From Blautia argi (lineage in GTDB: Bacteria; Bacillota; Clostridia; Lachnospirales; Lachnospiraceae), in assembly GCF_003287895.1 (NCBI RefSeq), contig NZ_CP030280.1, positions 102,001 to 166,000 of the forward strand: DNA of 64,000 nt. Reading direction: 5' to 3'. Shown one piece after another: positions 43,408-51,355 of this stretch; within the stretch, counting starts at the first letter, position 1; the number at the start of each line of letters is the position of its first letter. The translations under genes and the position numbers were made by a program. The notes under the pieces were generated by a model. The model did no database searches. It saw only the letters and a list, made by a program, of their open reading frames with translations, and was not told the origin of the DNA.

Positions 43408-43720
43408 TGGTATGTCCCTCCTTTACAATCGCTTTCAGTAAGAACAGATAGTTCAGACTGTCTGTGATCTTTTCGTCCCATGAGTCCATCGGGTAAATCG
43501 CTTCCTCGTCAAAGCACATATCGTACAGAGAAACAATATGCTTTGCCAGCATACCGGCAAGGGCACGCTGGGGCGTTGTATGCTGTAAAGCTGCCGCTGC
43601 CTTAAATGCACCCAGCCGGTCCGGGTCATCCCCGGTGTATTCTTTGGTTTTTCGTTTCAAGGTATCAGCACAGAGCCGTACCTGTTCGTCAAAAACGGCA
43701 TTGACTTCATTTTGCGTAAT
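43403..43720 (-). CDS. DUF1599/MazG-like protein (second copy), likely AUU start
   Basis: The frame extends upstream of the TTG at 43660 through CADTLKRKTKEYTGDD and NEVNAVFDEQVR to ATT ACG CAA AAT GAA, which aligns with ATG ACA CAA AAT GAA of the first copy. AGGAGGG lies eight bases before the ATT at 43720. With it the protein has 105 residues against 108 in the first copy. No ATG, GTG or TTG exists in frame at that point. Function as for the first copy: nucleotide-associated, unproven. Confidence 0.6.
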   Translation of the reverse strand: MTQNEVNAVFDEQVRLCADTLKRKTKEYTGDDPDRLGAFKAAAALQHTTPQRALAGMLAKHIVSLYDMCFDEEAIYPMDSWDEKITDSLNYLFLLKAIVKEGHTN

Positions 43721-43741
43721 ATGGCATCCCTCCTAACTGAA

Positions 43742-43772
43742 AACAGCCGGCTGGATTTCTCCAATCGGCTGT
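43742..43772 (-). terminator. Hairpin after the AlbA-like gene
   Basis: ACAGCCG and CGGCTGT flank GCTGGATTTCTCCAAT, with inner pairing TGGA/TCCA. It lies after the stop codon of the minus-strand gene at 43786 and before the dut cassette. On the minus strand the downstream base run is weak, so termination is uncertain. Confidence 0.4.
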
Positions 43773-43785
43773 CTGGCTTAATCAT

Positions 43786-45132
43786 TTATTCTGCAATGGT
43801 ATAATGGGTGTTTCGTGCTTTCCCTTTCTGTTCTAACAAGTTAGTTTTTACCATTTTTCGGATCACTCTGGCGGCAGTAGAAGCGCTTACTTCAAGCAAT
43901 CCTATCACATCATTTTTTGTAATTGCACCATGTTTTCTGGCATATTCCAATATTTTTTCTTCTTCGTCACTTAGCACTTTTTCAGTATGAGCCGTAACCG
44001 GTGTGCCGGATTTCGTTTTTACAGTTGCATTTTCTGTTTCGTATTTTGCGTTGATATTAGGCAATATGATCTTAAAGGCATTTTTCGTGGTTTCAATCAC
44101 AGGCTTTACCTGCATACTTTCGTATGCCTTCATAATTTTGCCCATTCCGGTTCCATACGCCTCAATTAAGTGCAATCGGTAAAATACATTCGCAAGGTCC
44201 TGATTTCTGCACACAGAAATGCCAACCATAACATCCTCCAGGTCTATGCCTGGCATCAGCCCTCCGATAGATACAAACTCAATCCGATCCTCATAAATAC
44301 TGATAAAAGCACTGGCACTAAAAGAATAGTCACGGTGAACCAGCAGATTCAGCAATGCTTCTCTGACAGCGACTTCCGGGTAATCCCTGACATCAACCCG
44401 GTATAGTTTTTCTATGGTTGCACGGGTCTGATTGCGAAAGTCAATAAAATCATATACTTCGTTCATCTGCTGCATCAGCGATCCGGTAAACTCCCGACGA
44501 TCCTTGAAAATGGTCTGGTCCGTTCCCTGAAAGACCGCAACTTTAATGGTATGGACGCATTGGTCTGACAGAAGCAGCGCCAGGTTACTGTATAGCCCAT
44601 CCTGATCGATCAATTTTAAAGTACGCATCTGCTGTGGTTCAAAGTCAGTTTTCCGAAGTTCAAATTCTTTTTTTGTTGCCTCAAATGTAAGGTCCTGGTT
44701 TAAGCAGCGCATCGCTTCAAAACGATCTCCGTCTGTTTCCTTTATCATGCGCCGGATTGCCGTATCAGTTGCCGGAACAGAAGAATATCCCTGCCGAACA
44801 TACACACCTTCCGGCCGCATTCCTTTTTTGGCAAGGTAATAGGGGCGATCCGTTCCACGCTGAATATCTACAACAACAACATTTTTCCCATTTTCCACGA
44901 TGGTTTCATAATGCAGGAACATGGTTATATCCGGTTTTATCGCATCCCTTACCATATTGCTGATTTGAAGGGAAACACTATCCGCATTATCCAATCCGAT
45001 AACCGTGCCATCGTCTCTGACCCCTATATACAGTTTTCCGCCATCACAGTTTGCAAAAGCAATGATTTCTTTTTTTATGTCGTCTACCACAACTTCTTTT
45101 AGTTCTACGGTTTCGCTTTCCCGAAAAAGCAT
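43786..45132 (-). CDS. AlbA_2/Schlafen-type ATP-binding protein with winged helix
   Basis: The 448-residue protein has an N-terminal divergent AAA (AlbA_2, Schlafen-like) domain with ESETVELKE, IIAFANCDGGKLYIGV and DGTVIGL, and a middle part with AVREALLNLLVHRDYS (GHKL-like C-terminal part of this family). A C-terminal winged helix-turn-helix (ITKNDVIGLLEVSASTAARV) follows. Such proteins are transcription regulators or defence-linked factors. The many ATCGTGTCA words before its start suggest that it binds there and controls itself. ATG 45132 has GGAGA before it. Confidence 0.8.
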   Translation of the reverse strand: MLFRESETVELKEVVVDDIKKEIIAFANCDGGKLYIGVRDDGTVIGLDNADSVSLQISNMVRDAIKPDITMFLHYETIVENGKNVVVVDIQRGTDRPYYLAKKGMRPEGVYVRQGYSSVPATDTAIRRMIKETDGDRFEAMRCLNQDLTFEATKKEFELRKTDFEPQQMRTLKLIDQDGLYSNLALLLSDQCVHTIKVAVFQGTDQTIFKDRREFTGSLMQQMNEVYDFIDFRNQTRATIEKLYRVDVRDYPEVAVREALLNLLVHRDYSFSASAFISIYEDRIEFVSIGGLMPGIDLEDVMVGISVCRNQDLANVFYRLHLIEAYGTGMGKIMKAYESMQVKPVIETTKNAFKIILPNINAKYETENATVKTKSGTPVTAHTEKVLSDEEEKILEYARKHGAITKNDVIGLLEVSASTAARVIRKMVKTNLLEQKGKARNTHYTIAE

Positions 45133-45174
45133 AGTGCCATCTCCTTTATTTCAAATTTGTAAGTCTATCATATC

Positions 45175-45372
45175 AAATCGTGTCAATCGTGTCAATAAAG
45201 CTGACACGATTATGATTCGATTATGACACGATATTCTCATTGTACCCGCAAACTCAAGAAATAATTACGTGATAGTTCCTACAAGTTCATAAATTTTGAA
45301 AGGATTGTGTTAGAAACTCTTATTTTTCTAACCAAAGCATGATACGATTGACCCGATAAATGACACGATGGA
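45175..45372. promoter_or_regulatory. Array of ATCGTGTCA / TGACACGAT operator-like words
   Basis: AATCGTGTCA occurs twice in tandem near 45177-45196, the reverse form TGACACGAT follows near 45201-45210 and 45224-45232 and again near 45361-45369, and degenerate forms (GATACGATTGACCCGAT) lie near 45342-45358. The repeats flank the promoter area of the AlbA_2-type gene. They look like binding sites of a regulator, most simply its own winged helix. Confidence 0.6.
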
Positions 45373-45423
45373 ATGATCCAGAGATGGCTTTTGCAACGAA
45401 TTATATATATTATTCATTGCATT

Positions 45424-45906
45424 TTAAGCACTCGGCAGGTAGATCCAGTCGTGCATCAGGCACACGCTGGGTTCGTCCTCCCTGGGAACCAGACGGTAGG
45501 TACATTCCCCATAGACCGTGCGTTTGTCCTCGATCTCCATGCCATAGGCTTTATAAAAGCGGTATTCCAGATTGGAGATAATACAGCGCAGGGTTTGCAG
45601 AGCCTCCCTTTGGGCTGATACGATCAGGTCACGGTCAATGCTGCGCTTCAAAAACAGCAGCGATTTGTAAAGCTGTACCTCTGTGCGGTAAGGGCGGCAA
45701 TCTTTCGTTTCCAGCCATCCGCAAAAAGCGACCGGTCCGCTCTGGATCACACTGCGGTCCGGGTGATAATACTCATAGCAGTCCAGGTTTGCCGTATTCA
45801 GAAGATAGAGCATTTCCCGGACTTCATTTTCCGGTATGTCGTAAAACCGCAAAAGCGAGCGGTAAAGATGGACATAGCCGGGAATGGAAATCATGGTATT
45901 TACCAT
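45424..45906 (-). CDS. Hypothetical element protein
   Basis: The 160-residue protein begins MVNTMISIPGYVHLYRSLL and contains DCYEYYHPDRSVIQSG and CGWLETKDCRPYRTEV, with two segments rich in aromatic and charged residues. No domain is recognised and no signal peptide is seen. AGGAGG precedes the start at 45906. It is oriented with the element's other minus-strand genes. Confidence 0.6.
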   Translation of the reverse strand: MVNTMISIPGYVHLYRSLLRFYDIPENEVREMLYLLNTANLDCYEYYHPDRSVIQSGPVAFCGWLETKDCRPYRTEVQLYKSLLFLKRSIDRDLIVSAQREALQTLRCIISNLEYRFYKAYGMEIEDKRTVYGECTYRLVPREDEPSVCLMHDWIYLPSA

Positions 45907-45968
45907 AAAATAAAATCCTCCTTGTAAACAGCAGGTGCGGGAGCTTTTGCCCCCGCACCGTCTAAAAT

Positions 45969-46052
45969 CTATATTTCGTTATCTACTTTCACGAGTTTTC
46001 CCATGACAAGGAAGCGTCCTGTGCCGCCCGGCGTACAGGTAGAAATCTTACA
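45969..46052 (-). pseudogene. Class B sortase, C-terminal fragment
   Basis: On the minus strand the bases encode KISTCTPGGTGRFLVMGKLV and end DNEI. STCT with the following GRFLV is the catalytic Cys and Arg region at the end of sortases, as found in Tn1549-like elements. The rest of the gene should lie upstream, where instead an unrelated plus-strand helix-turn-helix piece begins. This marks the right-hand break of the second element. Confidence 0.6.
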
Positions 46053-46053
46053 G

Positions 46054-46257
46054 ATGAAGACCATCACTCAGGTTGCTAATGAAATGGATGTTGTGCGTAG
46101 CACGGCATACAAATATCTTGTGGCTATGGATCAGAATGGGATGCTTCAATATCGGGAAGGAAGAATTTCTATTACAGAGTTGGATAAGATTATGATTAAA
46201 CTTATAGATGAACCTTTGGAAATCCTATTGGTACCGGAGCAATCCGGGGGCAATTAA
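46054..46257 (+). pseudogene. Helix-turn-helix fragment fused to integrase DNA
   Basis: From ATG 46054 the frame reads MKTITQVANEMDVVRSTAYK and YLVAMDQNGMLQYREGRISI, a DNA-binding domain of excisionase or AcrR-like character that appears complete. At about 46217 it enters integrase DNA in the wrong frame and stops at 46257. It may be an excisionase gene whose end was lost, but the origin is uncertain. Confidence 0.4.
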
Positions 46258-46527
46258 ATAAACTGATCGAAGAGCATAATCTTCCGCCGGTTGTCTTCCA
46301 CAGTTTAAGACATAGCAGTGTAACCTATAAATTAAAACTGAATGGAGGAAACATCAAAGCGGTTCAAGGGGATTCCGGACATTCGCAGGTTGATATGGTA
46401 ACAGATGTATATTCTCATATTATTGATGAGGATCGAAGACGAAACGCAGAATTATTCGAGGAAGCGTTCTATGAGAAGAAAAATCTGGATCCAAAGATGC
46501 GAGATGAAACAGCAACTCAGACAGTAG
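46218..46527 (+). pseudogene. Integrase C-terminal fragment, near-copy of 31070-31380
   Basis: In frame from about 46218 the bases encode NPIGTGAIRGQLNKLIEE, HSLRHSSVTYKLKLNGG, GHSQVDMVTDVYSHII and DPKMRDETATQTVDV, nearly identical in protein and very close in DNA to the C-terminal catalytic part of the recombinase at 30463. Both ends are abrupt: the left joins the helix-turn-helix fragment and the right joins deoD. The two copies lie in the same orientation about 15 kb apart. Confidence 0.75.
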
Positions 46528-46532
46528 ATGTA

Positions 46533-47206
46533 AAGATGAAATTGCAAAGACAGTATTAATGCCCGGCGATCCTTTAAGAGCTAAGTTTATTGCGGAAACT
46601 TACTTAACCCACGCAGTCTGTGTCAACAAAGTACGCAATATGCTGGCTTACACCGGTCTTTATAACGGAAAAGAAGTTTCCGTCATGGGAGCAGGTATGG
46701 GGATTCCCTCTATGGGAATTTACAGCTATGAACTTTATCATTTTTATAATGTTGACCAGATTATTCGGATTGGTTCTGCCGGAGCGATCCAGGATGATAT
46801 TGCGTTAAATGACCTTGTAATCGCCATGGGCGCATGTACAGATTCCAACTATGGCTATCAATTCGGTTTACAAGGTTCGTTTGCCCCTATTGCTGATTTT
46901 ACACTTTTGGAAAAAGCCGTCTGCTCCGCAAGAACCCGCAACCTTACTGTTCAGACAGGAAACGTACTCTCATCGGATATGTTTTATAACGATATGGAAA
47001 ATATTAATGCTCCATGGCGCAAAATGGGAATTCTTGCTGTTGATATGGAAACCGCCGGTCTTTATATGAACGCAGCGCGAGCCGGTAAAAAAGCGCTTTG
47101 TCTTTTGACAATTTCCGATCATCTATATAAGAAAGAATATTTAAATGCAGAAGAACGGCAGCTTGGTTTCAGCAACATGATTGAACTTGCCCTCAGTTTA
47201 CTCTGA
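46533..47206 (+). pseudogene. deoD: Purine nucleoside phosphorylase DeoD, 5' end lost
   Basis: The frame from DEIAKTVLMPGDPLRAKF on matches the DeoD-type phosphorylase to its end: GAGMGIPSMGIYSYEL, RIGSAGAIQ, AVDMETAGLY and SDHLYK with the catalytic Asp are intact. The usual first dozen residues, including the His near position 4 that reaches into the neighbouring active site, are missing, because integrase DNA lies directly upstream. The first in-frame ATG is 46559 and has no ribosome site. The enzyme would split purine nucleosides with phosphate. Here it is probably inactive or unexpressed. Confidence 0.75.
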
Positions 47207-47243
47207 GTCATTTAACCAAAATTTTTAATGGAGAAATACTACT

Positions 47244-48365
47244 ATGAAAAAATATAGAAGGATATTTACAATCGTTATAGATTCCCTCGGAATCGGGGCA
47301 GCAAAGGATGCAGATTCATACGGAGATGCGGGCACGGACACTTTAGGACACATTTCAGAAAATGTTGAAAATCTCAGGATTCCAAATCTCCAAAAATTAG
47401 GAATTGCGAATCTGCATCCGCTAAAGCATGTGAAACCGGCTGATCAGCCGCTTGCTTACTATATGGCAATGCAGGAAGCCAGCGTCGGGAAAGATACTAT
47501 GACCGGACATTGGGAAATGATGGGACTCCACATTACAACACCATTTAAAACCTTCACGGAACATGGATTTCCAAAGGAACTTTTAGAGGAACTTGCCGAA
47601 GAAGAAATCAACACAGGACATATGATTGTCTATACTTCTGCCGATTCCGTTTTACAAATTTGCGGTAACGAAGATACTTTTGGACTAGACGAATTGTATC
47701 GTTGCTGCGAGATTGCCAGAAAACTCACAATGAAAGATGAGTGGAAAGTCGGTCGTGTCATCGCACGTCCATATATCGGGAAGAAAAAAGGAGAATTCAA
47801 ACGAACAAGCAACCGGCATGATTATGCATTAAAACCATACGGAAAAACAGTCCTCGATGTGTTGAAAGAAGCAGGGCTGGATGTAATTTCAGTCGGAAAA
47901 ATTTATGATATTTTTGACGGAGAGGGACTGACGGAATCTCATAAATCAAAAAGTTCTGTTCATGGCATGGAACAAACACTTGAAATAGCAAAAAGAGATT
48001 TTAAAGGATTGTGCTATGTAAATTTAGTAGATTTTGACGCATTATGGGGGCATCGCCGCGATGCAATAGGATATGCGCGGGAGCTGGAAAAATTTGACCA
48101 AAACCTCGGGAAGCTGCTTGAAGTTATAAAAGACGATGATTTATTGATGATAACAGCTGATCATGGAAATGATCCGACACATACGGGAACAGATCATACA
48201 AGAGAAAACGTTCCTTTTCTCGTATACTCTCCGTCTATGAAAGGTTCCGGAAAACTGAAAGACGCGTTGTCTTTCGGTACTCTCGGAGCAACGATCGCAG
48301 ATAATTTTGATCTCAAGATGCCGGAAGGAACAATCGGTCATTCCGTTCTTGAAAGTTTACAATAA
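47244..48365 (+). CDS. deoB: Phosphopentomutase DeoB with an internal gap
   Basis: The 373-residue protein has the alkaline-phosphatase-superfamily features of Deo[17 protein letters not shown] (metal-binding Asp), [14 protein letters not shown] with the phosphorylated Thr, [30 protein letters not shown] and the C-terminal IGHSVLESL. It is about 20 residues shorter than usual. The gap lies after FPKELLEEL (about residue 115), where the conserved GNKPASGTEI stretch is normally found. This looks like an in-frame deletion and may inactivate it. It would interconvert ribose 1- and 5-phosphate after DeoD. Confidence 0.8.
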   Translation: MKKYRRIFTIVIDSLGIGAAKDADSYGDAGTDTLGHISENVENLRIPNLQKLGIANLHPLKHVKPADQPLAYYMAMQEASVGKDTMTGHWEMMGLHITTPFKTFTEHGFPKELLEELAEEEINTGHMIVYTSADSVLQICGNEDTFGLDELYRCCEIARKLTMKDEWKVGRVIARPYIGKKKGEFKRTSNRHDYALKPYGKTVLDVLKEAGLDVISVGKIYDIFDGEGLTESHKSKSSVHGMEQTLEIAKRDFKGLCYVNLVDFDALWGHRRDAIGYARELEKFDQNLGKLLEVIKDDDLLMITADHGNDPTHTGTDHTRENVPFLVYSPSMKGSGKLKDALSFGTLGATIADNFDLKMPEGTIGHSVLESLQ

Positions 48366-48387
48366 ATTTAGAAAGTGAGGGAAAACT

Positions 48388-48570
48388 ATGGAAAATTATG
48401 CAATTATAGAAATCGTCGGGTATATTGGTTCTATTTTAGTCATCATATCAATGCTAATGTCTTCTGTGATCAAACTTAGGATCATTAATTCAATCGGTTG
48501 TTCTGTTTTTGCAGTATATGCAATCATTATTCATTCTTATCCGACTGGCAAACATACCGCCAAAATATAG
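48388..48570 (+). pseudogene. YgjV-like inner membrane protein, C-terminally truncated
   Basis: The first 52 residues (GYIGSILVIISMLMSSVI, INSIGCSVFAVYAIIIHS) match the start of YgjV-type membrane proteins with two helices. After HSYPT the sequence changes to GKHTAKI and a stop, so the second half is missing. It starts 22 bases after deoB, in the same direction. Confidence 0.55.
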
Positions 48571-48688
48571 TGTTTCTCAGTTTATAGGATATCTGAAAGG
48601 AAAAAACACGATATCATAGTAGACAAACTAAGTGTAAAAGAATATAAGAACCCCCTTTAAGGGGTAGCCGGTAACAGAGGCTTATAGA

Positions 48689-48731
48689 CACAAATCAGCA
48701 CTACCCGTTAGACGGGTGGTGCTGATTTGTG
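48689..48731. repeat. 20-bp inverted repeat overlapping the end of the MerR gene
   Basis: CACAAATCAGCACTACCCGT (48689-48708) pairs with ACGGGTGGTGCTGATTTGTG (48712-48731) with one mismatch and a three-base loop. The right arm codes for the last residues of the MerR protein (HKSAPPV). A smaller hairpin, ACCCCCTTTAAGGGGT, lies just before. They may be terminators or repeat-element ends; no clear T run follows on either strand. Confidence 0.55.
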
Positions 48732-49160
48732 GGCTTTGTTATAAAGTTTTTGAATGTCCTTTGGAAGATTTTGGGGGGTCATGGCCTGAATCTTATCTTC
48801 GCTGCCGTCAGCAATGGTGGTGTCATAATACCAGCATTTAAATTCCAGCATAGCAAGAGTTTTTTCAAGTTGTTTTATTTCGTCCTTGACGGCAGCTTTC
48901 CGATGTTCAAATAATTCTTTTCGTTTTGTATAACTAGAAGGACCTTCTGTAACCCATACAAAGAATTGTTTGATTTCTCTGATTTCAAGACCTGATTTTT
49001 TCAGGCATTCAATCACACGTATTGCTTCCAGTTCGTTGTTACTAAAATATCGAATATTGCCTTTGCGTTCAAGATTTGGAAAAAAGCCTTCTTTGTCGTA
49101 ATATCTTAATGTTGAAATCGGGAGATGAAACATTTCAGATACTTGTCCAATTGTGTACAT
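48708..49160 (-). CDS. MerR-family transcriptional regulator
   Basis: ATG 49160, with AGAAGG before it, gives 150 residues. The N-terminal MerR helix-turn-helix is clear (MYTIGQVSEMFHLPISTLRY, then DKEGFFPNL and RYFSNNELEAI), followed by a coiled-coil dimer helix (AAVKDEIKQLEKTLAMLEFK). No metal-binding cysteine cluster is evident, so it probably senses an organic compound. It is divergent from the hydrolase gene at 49211, its likely target. Its last residues are encoded by an inverted repeat. Confidence 0.8.
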   Translation of the reverse strand: MYTIGQVSEMFHLPISTLRYYDKEGFFPNLERKGNIRYFSNNELEAIRVIECLKKSGLEIREIKQFFVWVTEGPSSYTKRKELFEHRKAAVKDEIKQLEKTLAMLEFKCWYYDTTIADGSEDKIQAMTPQNLPKDIQKLYNKAHKSAPPV

Positions 49161-49210
49161 AAAAATACCTTCTTTCAAAAGAATTTTTAATTACGGAGGT
49201 ATTTGATATT

Positions 49211-49595
49211 ATGAAGACAGAAGAGCTTAAGCTTGTTACAACGTGGGACAATACTTTTCCAAAGAGCGAAAAGGTGGACCACAGGAAGATTACATTTATG
49301 AATCGATATGGAATTACTCTTGTAGCAGATATGTATATTCCGAAGAATGCAGAAGGTCCATTTCCGGCAATTGCAGTAAGTGGACCATTCGGTGCGGTAA
49401 AGGAGCAGTGTTCCGGGTTGTATGCTCAGATAATGGCAGAAAGAGGATATCTTACAATCGCATTTGACCCCTCTTTTACCGGGGAGAGTGGTGGTTTGCC
49501 AAGATATATGGCATCACCTGATATTAATACAGAAGACTTTATGGCATCTGTTGACTTTCTTTCTGTACAGGATAACGTAGATGCAGAAAAGATTG
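49211..49595 (+). pseudogene. Alpha/beta hydrolase, N-terminal part only
   Basis: The first 128 residues are those of a hydrolase of the dienelactone/alpha-beta type: ITFMNRYGITLVADMYIP, FPAIAVSGPFGAVKEQ and ERGYLTIAFDPSFTGES. At NVDAEKIG, just before the expected nucleophile elbow (GxSxG or GxCxG), the sequence switches to a flavodoxin-like protein. The catalytic residues are therefore absent. The gene was probably controlled by the divergent MerR protein. Confidence 0.7.
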
Positions 49596-49763
49596 GCCGG
49601 ACAAATGAAAACGTTACTTGATCGGTTGAATCCACTATATTCTACGGATTATGCTTTCCGGGATATCTGCATGATTGCAACAGCTGCTGAGGATGAAGAT
49701 AGTGCTTTTGAAAAAGCATATAACGGTCTTCAATGCTGTAACAGAAAAATACAAATGTATTAA
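49596..49763 (+). pseudogene. Flavodoxin-like NAD(P)H reductase, C-terminal fragment
   Basis: In the frame ending at 49763 the bases encode LAGQMKTLLDRLNPLY and DICMIATAAEDEDSAF with YNGLQC, the middle and late parts of FMN-dependent NADPH reductases of the flavodoxin-like fold. The FMN-binding start is missing. The joint with the hydrolase lies at about 49592-49600. Confidence 0.6.
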
Positions 49764-49783
49764 AATTACAGGGGTATTTTTTA

Positions 49784-49812
49784 TTGAAAAAGGGAAAGTG
49801 TTATGGTATATT
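49784..49812 (+). promoter_or_regulatory. Promoter of the polysaccharide operon
   Basis: TTGAAA (49784-49789), a 17-base spacer and TATATT (49807-49812) form a strong sigma-A promoter. Transcription would start about 50 bases before cpsB, leaving a short leader. It probably drives at least cpsB to the sortase substrate gene at 55454. Confidence 0.7.
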
Positions 49813-49865
49813 AAATACGTTTAAGATTCAAAAAGAAAGAAATGTGGGGAAACAAAGGAGAAAAA

Positions 49866-50613
49866 ATGAGAATCATAGATATTCACAGTCATATATTATC
49901 CGGGGTGGACGACGGCGCCTCCAGTGAGAAGGAAAGCCTTCAGATGCTGAAAATGGCTGTGAAGCAGGGTATGACAGGGGTTATTGCTACCCCGCACTAT
50001 TCTGTGAATTTCAGAAATACCAATGCAGTGTTGATTCGACAGCAGTGCAGACAGTTAGAGGAAAAGTTACAACAGTCATTGGGTGAACAAATCAGAATCT
50101 ATCCGGGACAGGAAATCTTTTATTCAGAAGAGGTTATCGACTTATTGGACAAGGGGAAATTGCTGACACTGGCGGACAGTCCTTATGTGTTAGTGGAATT
50201 TCACCCGGCAGCTCCGTATTCTTTTATTTTCAGCAGTATCCGAAACCTGGTTTATGCAAAATATTCTCCGATTCTTGCTCATGTGGAGCGTTATTCGGTT
50301 CTTCGCAAAAAAGGGAAGACCGGAAGAATTGATAGACATGGGCGCTGAACTTCAGATGAATTATCGAAGTATTGGCGGCAAATGGTATCATGAAACCCCA
50401 CGGTGGTGCAGGTATATGTTAAAGGAGGGAAATATACAATATTTAGGAACAGATATGCATAATGTAAAAGAACGAAGACCAGATGTTACCGGAGCAGAGG
50501 CATGGCTGAAAAAACATCTGGATTTATCTTACATAAAAGCAATTACATATGGAAATGCTGAGAAAATCCTGGCATATAGAAATATGGAGAAAAGGAGAAA
50601 AGATGGAGAATAA
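49866..50613 (+). pseudogene. cpsB: CpsB/YwqE-type tyrosine phosphatase, frameshifted
   Basis: The PHP-fold phosphatase starts MRIIDIHSHILSGVDDGA (metal-binding HxH and Asp), with IATPHYSV, GQEIFYSEE, LAHVERY and later GTDMHNVKERRP. The break lies in a run of six A (50307-50312). With five A it reads VLRKKGRPEELIDMGAEL, one protein of about 248 residues. CpsB removes phosphate from the tyrosine kinase CpsD and tunes capsule or exopolysaccharide length. As written, the C-terminal metal-binding residues are lost. Confidence 0.85.
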
Positions 50614-51353
50614 TCAAAACGAAGAAATAGAAATTGATTTACGGGAAATATTTTTTGCCTTAAAAAGGCGAATCCTTCTTATTCTGGCAGTCGGTCTTTT
50701 GGGGGGTTGTTTAAGCTGTGCTTATACCATGGTTTTTGTAAGTCCTACCTATACTTCAAAGGCCACAATGCTGACGATTTCAAAAGAAACTACACTGACC
50801 TCTATGGCAGATTTGCAGTTGGGAGCACAGCTTACCAGCGACTATCAGATTTTAATTACCAGTACGCCTGTTTTGGAACAGGTCATTGAAAATCTGGATT
50901 TGAAAATGAGTCCGGGAGGGCTCAGAGGGCAGATTTCCGTAAATAATCCTGCGAATACAAGAATTTTGGAGCTTTCTGTTGTTAATGGAAACCCGGAAAC
51001 TGCCAAAAAGATTGCAGATGAACTGGCAGCAGTTTCCTCTGCGTACATCGGAGAAAAAATGGAGGTTATTCCTCCGAAGATTATTGAAGAGGGAGAGATT
51101 CCTTCCTATAAGACAGGACCAAATGTAAAGAAAAATGCAATGATGGGACTTTTGGCAGGTCTGGCTCTTGCGGCAGGTCTGGTATGTCTTTTTTGCAGTT
51201 ATGAATGATTCTATTAAGACAGAGGACGATATCTCCAGATATCTGGATATTCCTACCCTGGCATCTATTCCGGACAGAAAAGATTACATAGGCGGAAAAC
51301 CGGGAAAAGGAAAATGGAAAAAGAAGAAAACAATAAGCGGGGAGGAGAATTAA
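50603..51353 (+). pseudogene. cpsC: CpsC/Wzz-type chain-length regulator, frameshifted near its end
   Basis: The Wzz-type protein has two membrane helices (about 20-45 and 180-200) around an extracellular part (SPTYTSKATMLTISKET). The frame breaks at a run of six T (51189-51194). With five T, GLVCLFAVMNDSIKTEDD continues into a cytosolic tail ending KKTISGEEN. The tail normally activates the kinase CpsD, encoded next. It overlaps cpsB by 11 bases. As written, the protein stops just after the second helix and would lose the kinase-activating segment. Confidence 0.85.
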
Positions 51354-51355
51354 TC

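Noticed and set aside
2344..51194. Programmed ribosomal frameshifting as the explanation for the broken genes
   Set aside because: The sites differ in sequence and direction, lack a consistent slippery heptamer with a following structure, and affect families not known to use frameshifting.
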